Assembly: GCA_950022655.1 (NCBI GenBank)
Contig: OX465583.1
Coordinates: 33,817,360 to 33,881,359, forward strand
Source of the DNA: Alentia gelatinosa
Lineage: Eukaryota > Annelida > Polychaeta > Phyllodocida > Polynoidae
Reading direction: 5' to 3'
DNA: 64,000 bases
The notes under the pieces are model-generated. The model saw nothing but the letters and a program-made list of their open reading frames with translations, ran no database searches and was not told the origin of the DNA. Within the stretch, counting starts at the first letter, position 1, and every line of letters begins with the position of its first letter. Shown here one piece after another: positions 10,605 to 25,397 of the stretch. A program made the translations under genes and the position numbers.

Positions 10605-11397
10605 GTTGGACCCCTTAAATAAACACATCCGATCTAAAGTTATGTCAGACATAAGCATAGCTTTAGAAATATCAAATTTATTAACCTAATAGCAGCCAGA
10701 AAAAATCTCTAGACGATTATGTATTTTCCAATGCCGAAAGATTGAGATTAGAACAGCAAACTTGAAATTATCAAGAGGAAGAGGAAGCAACATATTCAAA
10801 TGCGCAATAGTGTCATTATTTAAAGAGGCCTGTATGTCCCTTGTCGAGTTTTTGTTTTTCGGAAACCCGGGGAGTCTGCTTAACTATTCTATTATAAACA
10901 TATCCCTCAATTCGGTGCATGTCATGTTAACCAGTTGCGATACTCCTAAGCACACCCCCCTCCCAATTTGATTATCTATTTTTTCCCTTCTATAACTTGC
11001 ACAGGGATATTATCATATGTTTAGTTATCCTTGAAATAAAAGCAACGTTTTATGGGGAGTAAATCACGTAAATTATTTTGAAGTTTTCGGTATGAATCTT
11101 TAGACCGTATGCTATCTATTTATATTTCATTTACTTATTTTCTTGTTAAGTGCAATCTATCGTATACAAAGTATGGTGGTACGTCGCTATACCGGCACAA
11201 TATGGCGGTACGTGTCAACTACCATTTGCATAGCAGAGGTTGGTATTTACTGTGTTTTCTGGCATAAGCATATAATACGATATATAGATAAACCCAGTAC
11301 CATAACTACCTGTGGGATCTAGCACCTTAACGGTGTTTTTAGACGTACCACCTCCATACAGGTATTGTACTAGATGAAGGTGTCTGACTATTTGCAG
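10605..11397 (+). other. Intron of the X11/Mint gene
   Basis: This is a 793-nt interval from a weak donor (GTTGGA) to a good acceptor (GTCTGACTATTTGCAG). It is AT-rich. The phrases GTATGGTGGTACG and ATATGGCGGTACG (about 11170-11215) form a short imperfect repeat. Confidence 0.5.
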
Positions 11398-11428
11398 GCT
11401 GAGAAGCGACGGTCGCGGGCGAAGCAAG
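11398..11428 (+). CDS. 31-nt basic microexon of X11/Mint
   Basis: A 31-nt exon lies between the acceptor CTATTTGCAG and the donor AAG|GTGAGC, both strong. It encodes AEKRRSRAKQ plus one base. It was found because the previous exon ends in phase 0 while the PTB exon at 18092 starts by completing a codon with two bases. An intervening exon of length 1 modulo 3 was therefore needed, and this one fits, with G + TG giving Val. The peptide is strongly basic (K, R, R, R, K), directly after an acidic linker and just before the PTB domain. Skipping it would shift the frame, unless a second form of the neighbouring exon exists, so it may be constitutive. Homology cannot be judged from ten residues. Confidence 0.6.
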
Positions 11429-14400
11429 GTGAGCGCGAGTCATGTAAGCTATCCCTTTCTCCTTCCTCTTAGTGTTGTCATGTGATAAAGATGGCGCGAG
11501 GTGAGTCAAAACAACGCCACTCCCGGCAGAGCGGTTTTGGGATACATTATCCTTACCCTACCCTCGTGCACATGATTTTATACCACACTGATTGCTCAGA
11601 GTCTGGCATGGGAATGGATTGACCAGTAGCAAAATTTCATCACAATTTGAGTCGTACTATCACCTTTAATGCTATTATTACAATACATGTATTATTCTAA
11701 TTATTCTATTTACAGGAATGATCCTGTAATCTTATTAGAAGTAAATGTATGACTGAAGCCTTATGAATTATGGGAATTTAGTGTGAGGGGTGCTGCACAC
11801 AAGTGCTGCCTCTAGCGGCAGCACAGTTGATGGTCACTCCACTTCCTGCCATGTTCTGACAACACTGATGGCAATCAGCAAGATGGGGTCTGCCCTAGAA
11901 TTCCTTTACTTCCCATCATAACGACCTGATTTCATGACGGGCTGATTCTACAACTCCTGGTCCACAATAGACTATCGATTTATTTTCCAAACTCGAAACA
12001 ATTGTCTCAACTGGTGGTGGTAGTCCCTCTTTCCTTTAGATTTTGTTCCTTCCCACACCTTACGTGGTTTATGGTTTGGCACCATTTTTATGCATTCGTT
12101 TCTGCTTGTTTTCTCTTTCATTACGCACCATGAATGTAGCAATGGCGATTGTCTAGAATTGAGCATCAAGCGAAATTCCGCTTTTTATTCTCTCACTGAT
12201 GAATAAATAAAGTTCTGTTCAATTTGATGAATTGAGACACAAAGTCTCAAGGTCAGTCACAGAGGAAAGAATCAGGCTGAGGACGTGTTAGATTCAGTAC
12301 TTGATATCTCCACAGTAGACTCATGTAGGCATGACACCGCTACAGAATTCCCTACTTTCAAACTTTGGGTATCCTATTTTATGCATGAAGCCCCTGGCAG
12401 TATTTTCAATGGACTGTCTCGGAAATTTCTTAAATTTCATTTAATATCGCTTTATTGGTTCCATAAGGGTGAAGGGTGTGATGTTCAGGAGATGCCAGTC
12501 TTCCGGTTGTTCCTGATTTTTTATCAGTGTCTATAATTATCACAATGATAGAAATAATGAGTATTGATAAACATAATTTAGACATTTTCTCATACCAAGA
12601 CCTCACTGGCACCTTTGGGTGTTACAGGATTAGCTGAAAGATTTTACGTAGATTATATTCTTCATTATTCTAACCCACTGACATCTGTGTCAAATTAAGG
12701 AAATATCTTTAACTATACCTAATCATTGAAACCCCATGAATTCGACATATTACATATTAAAAAGGAGAAAGTGATGACTTGTATTAATAATATGGTACCC
12801 ATGACGATACATGTCCATATTAGGTTACAGATTGAGAAGTCAGTTGAACTACAGCTCAACGTGGTCATAATTAAATTCACATTGTAGTAGAGATTTGAAA
12901 CAACCTCCTGTGCCACGCAGGAATATTGGGATGCATCTCTATCCCAACCGGTTTGAGTGTTGAATATACGCAAGGATGTATCCGCTGTAAGAGTATTTTA
13001 ATCTACGATTTATCCACCTTTTAATATAGGATTATCTCTGTTGTCCTATAGCTCAGCAGCGGCATATAAACACAATTAAAAACTTTGGCTTATGCACCAG
13101 GACCAGAGACTCAGCGTGGTCATGATGTATTACCTTTGTCCTCGGGATGCTTTACTTCATAGCTTTATGGCGAGGGGGAGAGCTAAGAAATGAATGTGAA
13201 TCCAGGTATTTATAACTGTCTATGAGATACATCCCTTGCCTTCATACCAGTATCACTTCAGCCATTAAAAGGATGTGGCCAGTGCAATCTGGCGAGGTTT
13301 TCCTTTGCAAAGATGATAGTAATATGAGTAATACTTATGAAGCTGACCTTTGGAGAATCTTCTACCTTGAGCTGCCTCTCCTTAAGCCTTCCTGTGGTTA
13401 TCATTTCTATCACCAGAGGACGACACTGCTTTCAACCAAGGCCCATTTCCACCATCGCGTATTTCTGCCTTCCACGGGCAAATATAATAGTAAAGTCTTC
13501 CGATTATTTCTGGCATTATATGTTAAGGTATTGTGAATACCATAAATTACGTAACGCGGAGCTTATAATGAGAGTGGCATTAAGTGAAACATTGGATGCA
13601 TCGCAAATGTAGGGATTTAAATATCGCTGATAGGTAAATAGGCGTGAGGTATTTGCCTGCTTCTAAAGGTACCTATTTAGGTGTAATTAATGCTAAGTTC
13701 TATAGCACTGAAAGCTCATAAAGCTGTATCAAAAGAGTGCCTTTAAATATCAAGGTGTACTTTGCATATAGATCTAATGTGCCAGTAGTAGCATTTTTCG
13801 CGATGACTTTCCATATATTAAACCCTCATTGGCGTTTTGTCATTGAGCATATTCACTTCAAGTCAATAAGCCACAATGTCGTGCTCTGTTTTATCTTTAA
13901 CACTGCCGCCATTGGTAAAAAAGTACAAAACACACGAAGTCCAACATTGAAAAGCGGACACATCACACTGGTGGCACTTTTAGTGGGAAAATATCACTTC
14001 TTAGTGAGAAATCAAAGGAGGATGTCGAATCGCCTATATAATATATGAAGATATTCTATGCATGACATAAATGATATTTCTTCGTCTTATACATTCTCCT
14101 CCGGGTGTGGAAAGGCGTGGGTGTCTGTGTATAAGATGTTGGTCAATATAGGTATTGATTCACCATTTAGACAGCTGTTTCGCTGTCGCTACGCCACTAG
14201 AAGTGGTTCCATCTCAAAGGCTTTGTGTCGCGGCCGCTGTGCTTTGAGCGAGCAGGAGATTGCAATGTGCGCAAGTGGTCTCCAAAGTCACTACCGATCA
14301 TCAACCTAGATTCTGAGATGCCAACCACTCAGCCCACCCTGTAGGCCTCCTTTTCACATCTCTGTGGCTTGCTGGGATACCCCATACGCCCACATCGCCT

Positions 14401-17400
14401 ACGTGTATTTATACTCCAACCATGATAAGCTGACGCTGACCTGACTGACCCAGTTGGCGAAAATGTTTGATTGAGAAAAGCATGCCACGTATTTGACCCG
14501 TCCAGGGTTATTGGATTATAGATTGAGGTATGGTTGGCAGCGTGGTGAGAAATGAAGGGCCTATAGTGGTGATTCTCAGCATCATGGAAAGTTTGCACCT
14601 TACAAAGGAAATGGACTGGTTATTAATACCGACTTGGAAAACCCCAGATACATGGATGGAATTATGATTTAGTTATAACTTTTGATATGGGGACGCCATT
14701 GGCGTAATAAGTAAAGATATACCAATTTATATAAGCCCTCTATTATAAGATATCACCACTATAGCCTAACCAATTTCATGATAAAGAAGTATAAGTTCAA
14801 AGTCATCCGTCCACAAGTCATGTAGCCCCAATAGCGTTAACTGCATGGTTTGCACCTTACAAAGGAGGTCGTCGATCAATTGATACTGGGGTAATAGGCT
14901 AAGTGTCCGGGGCTGGGGTTGAAATAGGCCAGATCGGAAAACAAGCCCAGTTCCAGGCGTGTGAGGGGCATGAGGGAACACCCTACACAGAAGGTGGCCT
15001 TAAACTCATTCTCCAGGAAGAAAGGATCCAGGGGCCAGTTACTAAAATCAGCCGCAAGATAGTTCCGATATTTCCACTGCACCGGAACGTAGATAAAAGG
15101 GTTCCAATCACATTGATATCTGATAGACGTCAATCTACTATGCAGATTACAGTTTAGAGCTGACTCCGTGAATGAAATATATGAATTCATATGTAGATTT
15201 TCTGACATTCCGACATATTAGGGGAATATTAGGCTATTGTTACCCAGTGGCAAATATATATAATCACAACACAACACAACAAAGACCACGATAGGAAACT
15301 ATTCAACGAGATGTCTCACTGCCAGAAGGGAAAGGTGGCAACTTTCTCTGGCACTGAGGCAGTGTCACTGATAATGGTTGACACGGAATCTGATGTATAA
15401 TATCCCAGCACATGTTCAGATGCTAACATTATGTTATCAGTATAGCACATGTGGGAGCAAAGGTTCCAAAAGGGCTTAAATATATCTCATTTAAGCGGGA
15501 ACTCAAGCCGGAGTTGTATATAGAAAGCTTTTCGTTATCTCTCGCGATGACCAAACGGATAAGATAATTAAGAAACCGACATATATTTGGTATTACTGCA
15601 ATTTAGTTATAGTATTGTTCATTCGGTTGGTATTATTGTCTTAATGAGTTGCCATGTCTTTTTGCAGTCCTGTGTTTACATTAAATGTATTTATTTTAAA
15701 GCACTTTTTTAAAGTTCAAATGAAAGATGGGTTTGTTTTACTTTGCAAGTTAATCGCTAGCCGTAGCAATACCTAGAGACCCTATTGATTTGTCTCCAGT
15801 GTGTAAATGAATTCATTTAACGAATCCCTCAATCGGTAAGACCCTATGCAGGTATGCTATTAACGGATATTCTAACGCAATTCTAATGCGGTTATAATGT
15901 ACTGTTTTCACTCACCTTCGACCATTTTCGTCGTAATTCTATAAACCAAGTTACGTCGATGTCGATGTTCTGAGAACACGTTTTCAAGTTAACCAGAGAG
16001 AACAGACAATACAATTATTGTAGAAGTTTAATTGGTTATTGTCATGTAAATCTGAGAATATTTGGAATTATGTCTTTCCATGTGTTGAGTAGTAGGCAAC
16101 ACAATCTGAGGTAAAGTATTATTGAATTTCTGGGAGCAAATTCTAGATTACGACTGGAGGAATAAATGAAGTGAAATCATGATAATATAGTGCCTGAAGG
16201 ATGCAACAGGGTTCAAAGAGGTATAAACCTAATGAAATGTGCAGTATTAGATAATACCATGTCAGTCAATAGAAGTGCAGATGTACAAGCTATAATCTAA
16301 TATGTTATCAATCCAATCAAAATTTGTTCTGAAGTGGAGTAAGAATATTGGAGGTCAAAACTAGTGTGTCATATATTAAACAGAAGTGGGGCTGAAAATA
16401 TCAACACATATTTTGCCTAACCAGTTATACTTTACTCCTTTGGACATTCCACAAGATCAAAGCCATTCCCTAAATTGTAACTTTCCTGTTTATGCTAAGG
16501 TTGTTATAAACATATCGTCAATGATAGCAAACAAAACTGTCCCTTACACCAAGACACTAATTCCCAAGATTGCAGAGGGACATAAGCCCTTTCAAACATT
16601 GCTTTTCTTTATTATAAGCTTTTAGCATTACTGACAACTTGATTAATTTGTGTTCTCTCAATGACATGTCAAGTAGCGCTCAATCGAACGTTTGAATGAC
16701 TATCGTCTGAGTTTTCACGCTTTCTTTTTTGTGCTCTCCCCGGTTCTTGCCCCCATACGGTAAGTTCATTATCTAGTCGTAATTATATTGTGCTATTTCA
16801 AACGCCGTGGTGTCTGTGTGCTTTACATTTCCTAGATTCCGTCGGTGCCTTTTGCTATTCATGTTTCATCCTATTTTCCTTGTTCTCTCTACAGCCATCC
16901 CCCGGTGAAATATAATTTGGCTCAAGCTTCTTTTTACTCTTAAATAGTATATTATTCATTCTTTCATCTTGGAATTCGCATTTATATTTCGAGGTTTATT
17001 TTATTATTTCATATGGTATAGTTAACACCTTTCGCTGTAGGTTTATATAATAGTCCTTTAGGCATACATATGATAAGTGTTAACTGGGGAACATGCTTGG
17101 CGCTAGCACATGGATATTACAGGAACTGTGGGGGTTATGATAAACCACATGCAGTTTGCTAGACTAAAATCCACGCTTGGAGAGCGAGGGACCTAAGAAC
17201 AAACTTAATTCGGCTTGTCTGGAAGCCTTGCACAGCACCAACATAAAACTATTTGTGGCGGGGAATTGGAACTCCGTGAAATGGACTGGTTTGTATTGGT
17301 TACTAGGAGCGGGACCAATTAGTGTTTAGCCGTCGGAACATGGGTGAATAACATAAGAAAGCGTCACCTTTTATTAAAGTTTGTCATGTTCGTCTATTGC

Positions 17401-18091
17401 CTTTGTTGATCATATAAGTTCAATCTCTTACTTGTATTTATTTCACATAGAGTTGTTCAACGCAGACATAATGTGTTTAATGAAGACTGCTCGTGTGGTT
17501 GTTTGAACATCAGTTCTGAATTAGTTTTGAATTTCTTGAACCGCTACTTTGTTACTTTTGAAGAAAGAGAAAACAGAATGTCATTTATCCGAAGTACTTC
17601 ATTGCTGAAGTCAGAACGAATATTCATTTTGTTGTTGGAAATACATGAAGTTCTTCAGCAAAACAATTTTGTACTTATCAATGATTGGTGTTATATTAAG
17701 GCAGTATTTTCCTTCCTTTTCATTAGATGATTATTGACCACAAATAAGAAAATAATTAATTACAAATAAGTAAAGAGAAGTTTCCAAGTTACTTTATTGC
17801 TTTCCCACGTTACCAGTCTTTCGCACCGCGAAATATTACTCTGCTTGAAGAAATTTTGATATCCAATCTCCTGAATAAAGTATACCTTCTTGTTTTGAGT
17901 TTAACTGCTTTGTAAATTCTAAAAAGGAAAACACTGCCTCAAAGTACATATCCGAATGGTTAATGCTTCGACCATGACGTCCTTCCTATGACATGTGGTT
18001 CGAGAATTAATCCAAACTTTCCGGATATTATTTGTACGAAGTTACTCGATACTCATTTTCTGATGAGTGTCTCTCTTCCTCTTGTACACAG
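11429..18091 (+). other. 6.7-kb intron of the X11/Mint gene
   Basis: No further exon could be supported. Noted inside it are the hairpin GTGCTGCC-TCTAGC-GGCAGCAC (11803-11824), which also reads as a CTCF-like motif (CTCTAGCGGCA); the short array ACACAACACAACACAAC near 15265; and several chance ORFs (for example 13222-13536, 13737-14048 and 17473-17730) with no domain and no matched splice sites. Confidence 0.55.
11803..11824. promoter_or_regulatory. Perfect 8-bp-stem hairpin / CTCF-like motif
   Basis: GTGCTGCC and GGCAGCAC form a perfect inverted repeat around TCTAGC. The same bases, CTCTAGCGGCA, resemble the CTCF core. It sits in the large intron just after the microexon. It is a candidate binding site only. 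Confidence 0.3.
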
Positions 18092-18243
18092 TGTCTCTTC
18101 GTGACGATGATGGAAATGAAGTCCTCATTGAGGGTGTGCTCTTCCGTGCTCGCTACCTGGGCTCCACTCAGCTCATCTCCGAAGGCGCACCTTCGAAAGC
18201 CATGCGTATGATGCAGGCACAGGAGGCAGTGGGACGCATCAAG
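18092..18243 (+). CDS. X11/Mint PTB domain, first exon
   Basis: The exon is flanked by the acceptor CCTCTTGTACACAG and a weak donor, AAG|GTGGCT. It gives two completing bases plus 50 codons. The product contains the signature start of the Mint PTB domain: [20 protein letters not shown], followed by [18 protein letters not shown]. The YLGSTQL strand and the [12 protein letters not shown] helix are near-identical to the X11/Mint family from nematodes to mammals. In that family the PTB domain binds NPTY-type motifs such as the one in APP, and the full protein carries two C-terminal PDZ domains and works as a synaptic and Golgi adaptor with Munc18 and CASK partners. Here it ends after RIK, the point where vertebrate Mints carry a short optional insert. 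The next compatible exons are the cassette at 25398 and the pair at 29257 and 29453, all phase 0. Confidence 0.95.
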
Positions 18244-20261
18244 GTGGCTATTAATTTTATTTAATCAATATTATATTTCAATGTGCGAATTTGTTGATTA
18301 ATTAAGTACAGGATGAAACCCTGTTTATGTCAGCCCCTCCCATAACTCTCAAGTTCTAAGCATTTTTTTCTTTAAGGGTTCTTGTTAATCTCTAAATAGT
18401 GACATTTCTTACTATCTATGGTTTTGACCCAATAAGAAACATTATCCACAATATTTTAGTATTCTTTTCTGCAGCTTGGAAAGCGGAGACAATCCTAAAA
18501 TTAAAGATAAAACATAGAGCCAGTGGGAAGTTATGCGAGGGGTTCACTATGTTTGGAGAGGAGCATATATATGGCAAATGCAGTATACCCGGTGACTGCC
18601 GTTGACCAACTTCTCTGAGTGTGCCGGGGTGTTGCTGAAGGGGTGCTCTGAGAGTACAGCTAGCGGAATAAATGCTTTATGTGTCATAACCCCACTTGTC
18701 CCAGTGTGATGCACTATTTCATAATCCAGCACCCCTCACGGTCTGGAGGATTTGTGCTAAGATCGCCAGTCTATTCTAGTAATTATTGTGAACCAATGAT
18801 TTAAGTACTTTGGTCGGTTAGTATATAGAGAATTTGTCATAGAAATCCTATTACAACTATATACGATATGTATATTGATTATTAATACTTTATTAGATGA
18901 CTGGCGATTGAATGTACAATTCTTCCCATAACTACCCACCCAGCCAACCATTCACCTCTCCGTATCCATTCCAAAAATGTGGTCCGTTCACTGTAGTTTT
19001 TGTCGTTCCATGTCCAAGATGTCACCATTTCCTATGTTTCCCCTTCCCAAATCTACCAGGCAAGATCTTTCAACGGGAAAGAAACTAATGTGAAGAAATG
19101 GTGTAATAGGAGATTTCATCAGGATTTACCAAGGATGGCCTTCAGTGAATAATTTACCTGGAAGTGAAGAACTTCATTCCATTATTGCTATACCAACTGA
19201 TTGGGTCATCCCAGGCTTTGGTTTAAGATACAGTAGAGACATACAAAAGAGCTAATATCTGTTTTTATAGGTTTTGAAAACGGAATTTGGTTAATCGAAT
19301 TCAATACTTTTATTATTACTTCAGCTGGTTTGTTGATGAATCCTTCATTGTAATCTGTGGACGTCATCATTAGCTATTATCTATTGAAAGACTGAATACA
19401 TCAAACTTTCCAGTTATTTGATTTGAAAATAATGCAAACATATATCCCTTATTGAATTTTAAACTTGATATAAATGTGATAAAGGAAACAATTTGTTTTG
19501 ATTATCTACCCAAGATTATATTGTTTAACGGTTATGGTTCTACACGATACATTATTGTACTAATGGAGGCTTTGTGAGTATAGTCATAGGATATATTTAT
19601 TTTGAAGCTGGAGTAGCAAATTGGTAAGGCAGGCTAAATGATGTCTTTTGAGACAGCTTAAGTTAGGACTCTTAGGTTCTCTTCCCAATTCATAGGAAGA
19701 TGATTCCATAATAGCTAACGTAGTACAATATTGACATCTCCAGACCTCAGGTATTTATGTGTGCATTTGTTCTAGGCCTATCTACAGATACTTGAGGAAG
19801 AGGTTGAGTACTTATATAATAACATTTGATACTGAGTCTAATAATTCAGAAGCTGATTTCTATTTCTATCTCAGTGTAAAGCTAACTGTGCCATGTCGAT
19901 GGAATTTCAATGAATGGCTTAAGATGAGCTGCTATACGGCTGACAGCTCGTCCAGTCAAGTACTTCCGTAGTGTAATTTTGTTGTGTTTATTTTTAATAT
20001 GTTTTATTATCTGTACTAAGGGGGACAACGACAAAAACAAACAATCCAAATATAAACCTTATTTTCCTGACAGAAATATTGGTAACTCTTGCAACCTAAA
20101 CAACATAATAACCATTCGTTCAGGTTTCCTACATCAACTGCAACGATCTATAATATTTCGACCATGGTCTGGAAATGCATTTTACAAAATGTCACTGAGA
20201 AAATAGAATTGTCTGGGGGAAACGGAGTACTTGGGTTTCTAATGAAGTGAACTTTTAGCTG

Positions 20262-20293
20262 TATTATATTATATTATATTATATTGTATTATA
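20262..20293. repeat. Short TTATA microsatellite
   Basis: About six units of TATTA/TTATA in a row (TTATATTATATTATATTA type), lightly interrupted at the right end. It is intronic, with no associated feature. Confidence 0.8.
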
Positions 20294-23200
20294 TATTTCC
20301 GATCGCTGATCATCCAATCCCTATGCCTCCGGTATTATATCAGAGTTTTGTCTTTATACGACAGGACTCTCTCTGTCTTTAGCAACACCAAAGACTCATT
20401 TCACTCCTGTGGTTCAAGAAGTTGCAATACAGGAGATTAACATTATTTTGTACAGAAGGCTTTCAGATGCTGACTTCTGAACTATTTTATCTTGAAATCT
20501 TATTTTACAAGTCTTCGTTCTAAGGGATCTTATGTTTCATCAGCTACTTTAAATTGTCTGTAATATTAGAACCAAACATTATTTATCATCTTATGATTTG
20601 CAATCTCTCTCTTTGACGATAGTATGTGCAGCTTCTTCTTAACATCTGTAACAAGCAATACAGTGAAACTGAAACAATGATCCGGTGGAAAGCGAGATAC
20701 TTTTAATATTGCATATTTTCCAACACATCTCTTCTCATGGTTCTATCAAGATATCATACACAAGATATGCAGGTTACAATTATCACAGAACTATAGCATC
20801 ATACACCTAGGGACATAAACCCGTGTGATTTCATATATTTGATCTATGCCCCTTCGTTTCCTCGCATGTTCCCCTCCTCGTGTGCACGTGTGTGGTCAGG
20901 CCGTTATTTGAGCCTGTCTTGTCTGTATCAGAACTGTGCATGATCGTCAATATCAGCAGGGATGCAAGTATTCTGAAGTATAAAGGATATCTGACATTTT
21001 TATTTGTAGTGATATATATTCTGCAATATCTACTAGTCGGCCGCAACCGGCTATATCCCATTGAGACCCATGCAAACCTTTTTCGTTTCATGAAAGCTTA
21101 CAGACAATCTGTGATTGCAGGTTTTCATTGTCGTGGGCTAGGCTTAAATTTTCCCTTTTTTCTGTTATTCTTCGAAAAGCGAGTGAGTGTCCTTAACTGG
21201 TCAATATAAAACATCGCTTAGTTCTGAGCATGTTTTAGCACCAGTCCCAACAGTTTCCAGTCACATTTGCCCCAGGATTTTACTTCCTATTTTCTTTTCA
21301 AACCATGACTTGCTTCCCTGTTTCAAGTCCACAATGTACCTGTATAAGGTGTACCTGTACAGTGTAAGTAGTGCTCCGCCAATGATACATCATCGCAAAT
21401 ACCATATTTCAATCTGTGTAGTCTTCATTTCTACGTTACTATAATACAAGGAATTTATGACCACAGAAACATGAGGTGGCCCGAAAACATTTCCCTTATC
21501 AATATCAGTATCGATACAATTAAGTTTTAGGCAAGAATGATAGTGTCCCGTTCTTACCTGCCCTGAGAAATCTAGATTTCATCCGTTTTCAACATAAATG
21601 CCATTTGCATCGTAAGCTGTAATTAAATCCAATATAGACCTGACTAGAACATAGTGGTAGATAGAGATGAGATAGGGTTTATGTACCGTCAGTAAGGTCT
21701 GCTCATTTAAATATTTAAACTAAATTTAACTGAAATTATAGAAGCGTTACATGGGTCCCTCCCATTACACTGACCTAGCAAAACAACGCGAACTTGTTAG
21801 TTTAGTCCCTTCAGCTACGTCCGGATCTACCAAAGGAGACGGTGTCTCTACAGTTGTAGAATGGCCACTGAATGCCTGCCTTAGGTTTCTATATCACGGT
21901 AGTTTTACATTTCTCGACATTCACAGTCTCCACAATGCCTTACATCTGAATATAAAGTTTATAACATACACAAATTGGTGACTGGCTTTTAGTGTTGTGG
22001 TGCGACAAGGCTGCAAAGAAATTATATATTAGTGTTGTTAATGTAGTTTTGCGTGGCTTCTTGTCGACTTTTCTTCTCAGGAATGCCAAGATGCACCTCC
22101 TAAAACATAGCTTTATTAACCAGCTTTGTTAATCAGTAGACAGCTTATCATAAATAAGCAGACTGTAATTACATCATACAACACACAAGAGATCATCTAA
22201 CTTTAGAAGTGCATGGGTTCATAGTATTTTCTATGGTGTCCCAATCATTGATCATTGTAGCCTGGTCTCCCAAGCAAAGTGAACTTTTTCGTGCCAGTTT
22301 TCATCGGGTTTTCAATTTTCAAATTCCAGAAATAGATGGATCAGCTTGTTAAATAGCATCATGACTCATTAGGTTCTACCAAAGACCCCAGTTTTAGACT
22401 CAATGATATATATTTTGTTCCAACTTTGATATTAAATAGTACGTCTGGTGTAAATTATCATTATGTTTGAAGTGAGATACAGTTCCCCCAACGGTGAATA
22501 AAAAAGTGTAATTCACCTTATATGTCTAATAAGGTATAACTTTCTGCATGAAAAAGGTAAATTATAGATCTACGGTCAATCATCAACGCTTTTCTCCCCA
22601 ATTGTGCTCGTCGAGGTAATATATACATGCCTGTGTGATAAATCTAAATAAACATTGAACTAACATATAGAAAACGCTTTTCTCCAACATTAACAAGGCC
22701 TCGGTAAGTTCATGTACTCCTGACTGTCATAGACCGTGTGAGAAATTATGAAACCAGTATGTGAAGGAAATCTACACCGACCCCATTATATCTGTGGTAA
22801 CGTTATAACTGTAGTACATTCTTTCTCCAAGTGTTTATACACCGACTTGTCCATATAGAATTGCTTATAGTAGGTTAATATGACGATATTTGGGGCCACA
22901 TTGAGGGTCGGTCTAGATATGCCTTTGCTGATATCATTACTATTTAGAACTTCACACCCCGATCTAGATGCACATCTATATAAGTTACATGTTGTACCAT
23001 AGAACTTCTTCAGGAAGCTGAAATGTCAATGCGTTGGTCCTAAAATTGGAAATCAATTAGAAATCTTGATACGTTTATATAAAAGCATGTCACTTACCAT
23101 TTTGCTAGAATCTATTAAGACAAGTAGGACAAATAAATGTTTAATTGACCCTCATTTGATTCATGAATAATCACATTCTGTGTAGATCTTGATTATTGTG

Positions 23201-24867
23201 TTTATTGTTTGAGCACTCATTTGTTAGAAAGCATGACGTTCTATTTGCCTCGCGTTAGAAATATTGCTTAACGTGATTTCCACGGTTTTTGAGATTGAAA
23301 GTTATGAAAGTATCGCCCTTCTATAAGTTATTGGAGGAAACAAGTTTTTTCCTCGAAGTTGAGTCCCTGTGAATTTTCTTTAGGAAGAACTTGCTGATAT
23401 GAATTGTTTCATATTGTATTTTTGCATACACAATACATTTTCTCTAGACCTCTCTGTTTCTGAATGTTCCTTGCTCCGTTTTCATTGAAAATATGTTCTT
23501 TGTTCTTTAATAGTGTTATGTAAACATTTTGACACTGAAACTTTGAAGTGTCAAGACCAGTCGTGATGTGTTTTGCAAGATGGATTTTACCTACATCTAA
23601 GAAATTGAGATATCTCTTTAATGAAATTTTGTATTGGCTAGGGATAACTGATTACCTATTTCCTCTTGTATACCATAAGGTATAATATTGCGTTGCATGT
23701 CTTAGAACATTTTGGTAGTGAACTAACTGCTAGTTTTAATTTGAAGCAGTAGTCAACTTAATTGTTATGAAAATTCACTTTGACTGCAAATGGGGGAGAA
23801 TTATTTTGCAAATGTTACAGGGAACAATAGAGTTGTCCCCGAAATGTGACGTGATCCTGCATACACTCTGCTTCCCAGACCTAAGTTCCTTCCGTTGTTG
23901 CACTTGATGTGATGTGTGATCCAACCACCTAATAGTCTTCCTGGCCACCTGTCGAATAACTGTGACGGCTTGGCACCAACGATGCTTTGTCTGCGATTGC
24001 AAAATGCTTAGTATAGCAATTTATAGCTGCTATATAGAATATTGATACAATGGTTGGTCTTAGTGCGGTTTCACTAATGCATAGTACCTATTTTAAAGAT
24101 ATTTGGGAGATATATTCAGTTAGAGGACTTATATGAGTTACATCTACCTTATACTCATTAGAGTAGCATTCTACACTGTAAATGTATTTAACGTGCAGTA
24201 AATAGTATAAACAAAAGATTACCAGAACAGATATGGTTTCTTCAGTTCCCTCCCTTCGATCTTGTATATGCTATCTGTCGCATTAGTGAAACTCACACTA
24301 GAACAACAGGCCTAGTTCCACACTACGCAATCAAAATATGTAATAGGGGTTCAATCTCTAGTAGAACATACAGTCCAATAGACAGTCATCTACTAGGACA
24401 TCACATATCTCACAATTTATCTATAATCTACTCGCTTATTATCCACAGTTCATGATGTTAATGCTAGTTATAAATACACCTAGTGAAAAAAAACACGTAG
24501 TGAAAGACACACCTACAGCCCCATGGTGGTTGGGGCCTCACTGTGGCTGCTTGTTTTAGGCTTCCCATGATTGTTTGAAGCAGACGTCCATCTCCCGGAC
24601 CATCGTGTTGACGCTGCCACTATAATCTGTGACCAATGTTTGCCTGTCCTTTCTTGTTTGTGCAGACCTTGGGTAAAGTGCATTTTGGTAGCCAATACCA
24701 GGTACATTGATTTTCCAATGGTTGTCCTTTGATGTTTCCTTTGATTCATTGCCACCGCCCGCCGCCGCTTGCCCAATCCTTTTGCACTGCCTCTCACCTT
24801 AGCATGAGACAAGCGTCAGTCCAACCGGTCAAATTGGGGGCTCAATTGATCTCTTACCACCCGCAAG

Positions 24868-24913
<46 letters not shown>

Positions 24914-24945
24914 GTATGTGTATTATATATATGTACATATATATA
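24868..24945. repeat. AT/TACATA microsatellite
   Basis: Alternating TATATA runs broken by TACA and TATG units, extending as ATATGTACATATAT to about 24945. It is intronic. The ORF spanning it (24729-25058) is a repeat artefact. Confidence 0.85.
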
Positions 24946-25397
24946 TTTATACATATTTATATTTATCTCTCTGCCCACAATGCAGACACACGACTACATT
25001 GCTGCCATCTGCCGCCTTATTCTGTAGCTCTTGCATACAACATCCTGTACATGTTTAGATGAATATTAGAGAAGTTATATTAGCCCATTGCAATGTGCTG
25101 TAGGTGGACATATTTTGTTTCTAAAACAGCTGCACACTACACATTTGGATTGTTTAGGTTGGTTTCATGTCATTTGCATTTTAAATCAGTAGGAATGGGA
25201 CACCATTGAGACACCATATATTTTTTCACGGCTACAACAGTGCCTCATTTCAGACATATTTCTAATTTGAGGAACACCAACAAAGGCAAGTGCGAAGATG
25301 TTGTTCTTGCCAAGTCTTGTTTTTTGGGGGCGGCGTGATATCGTCCAGTTAGTCGCCTCCCCCTTACATCTGAGCCAGCTGTTATCTTTATTTTCAG

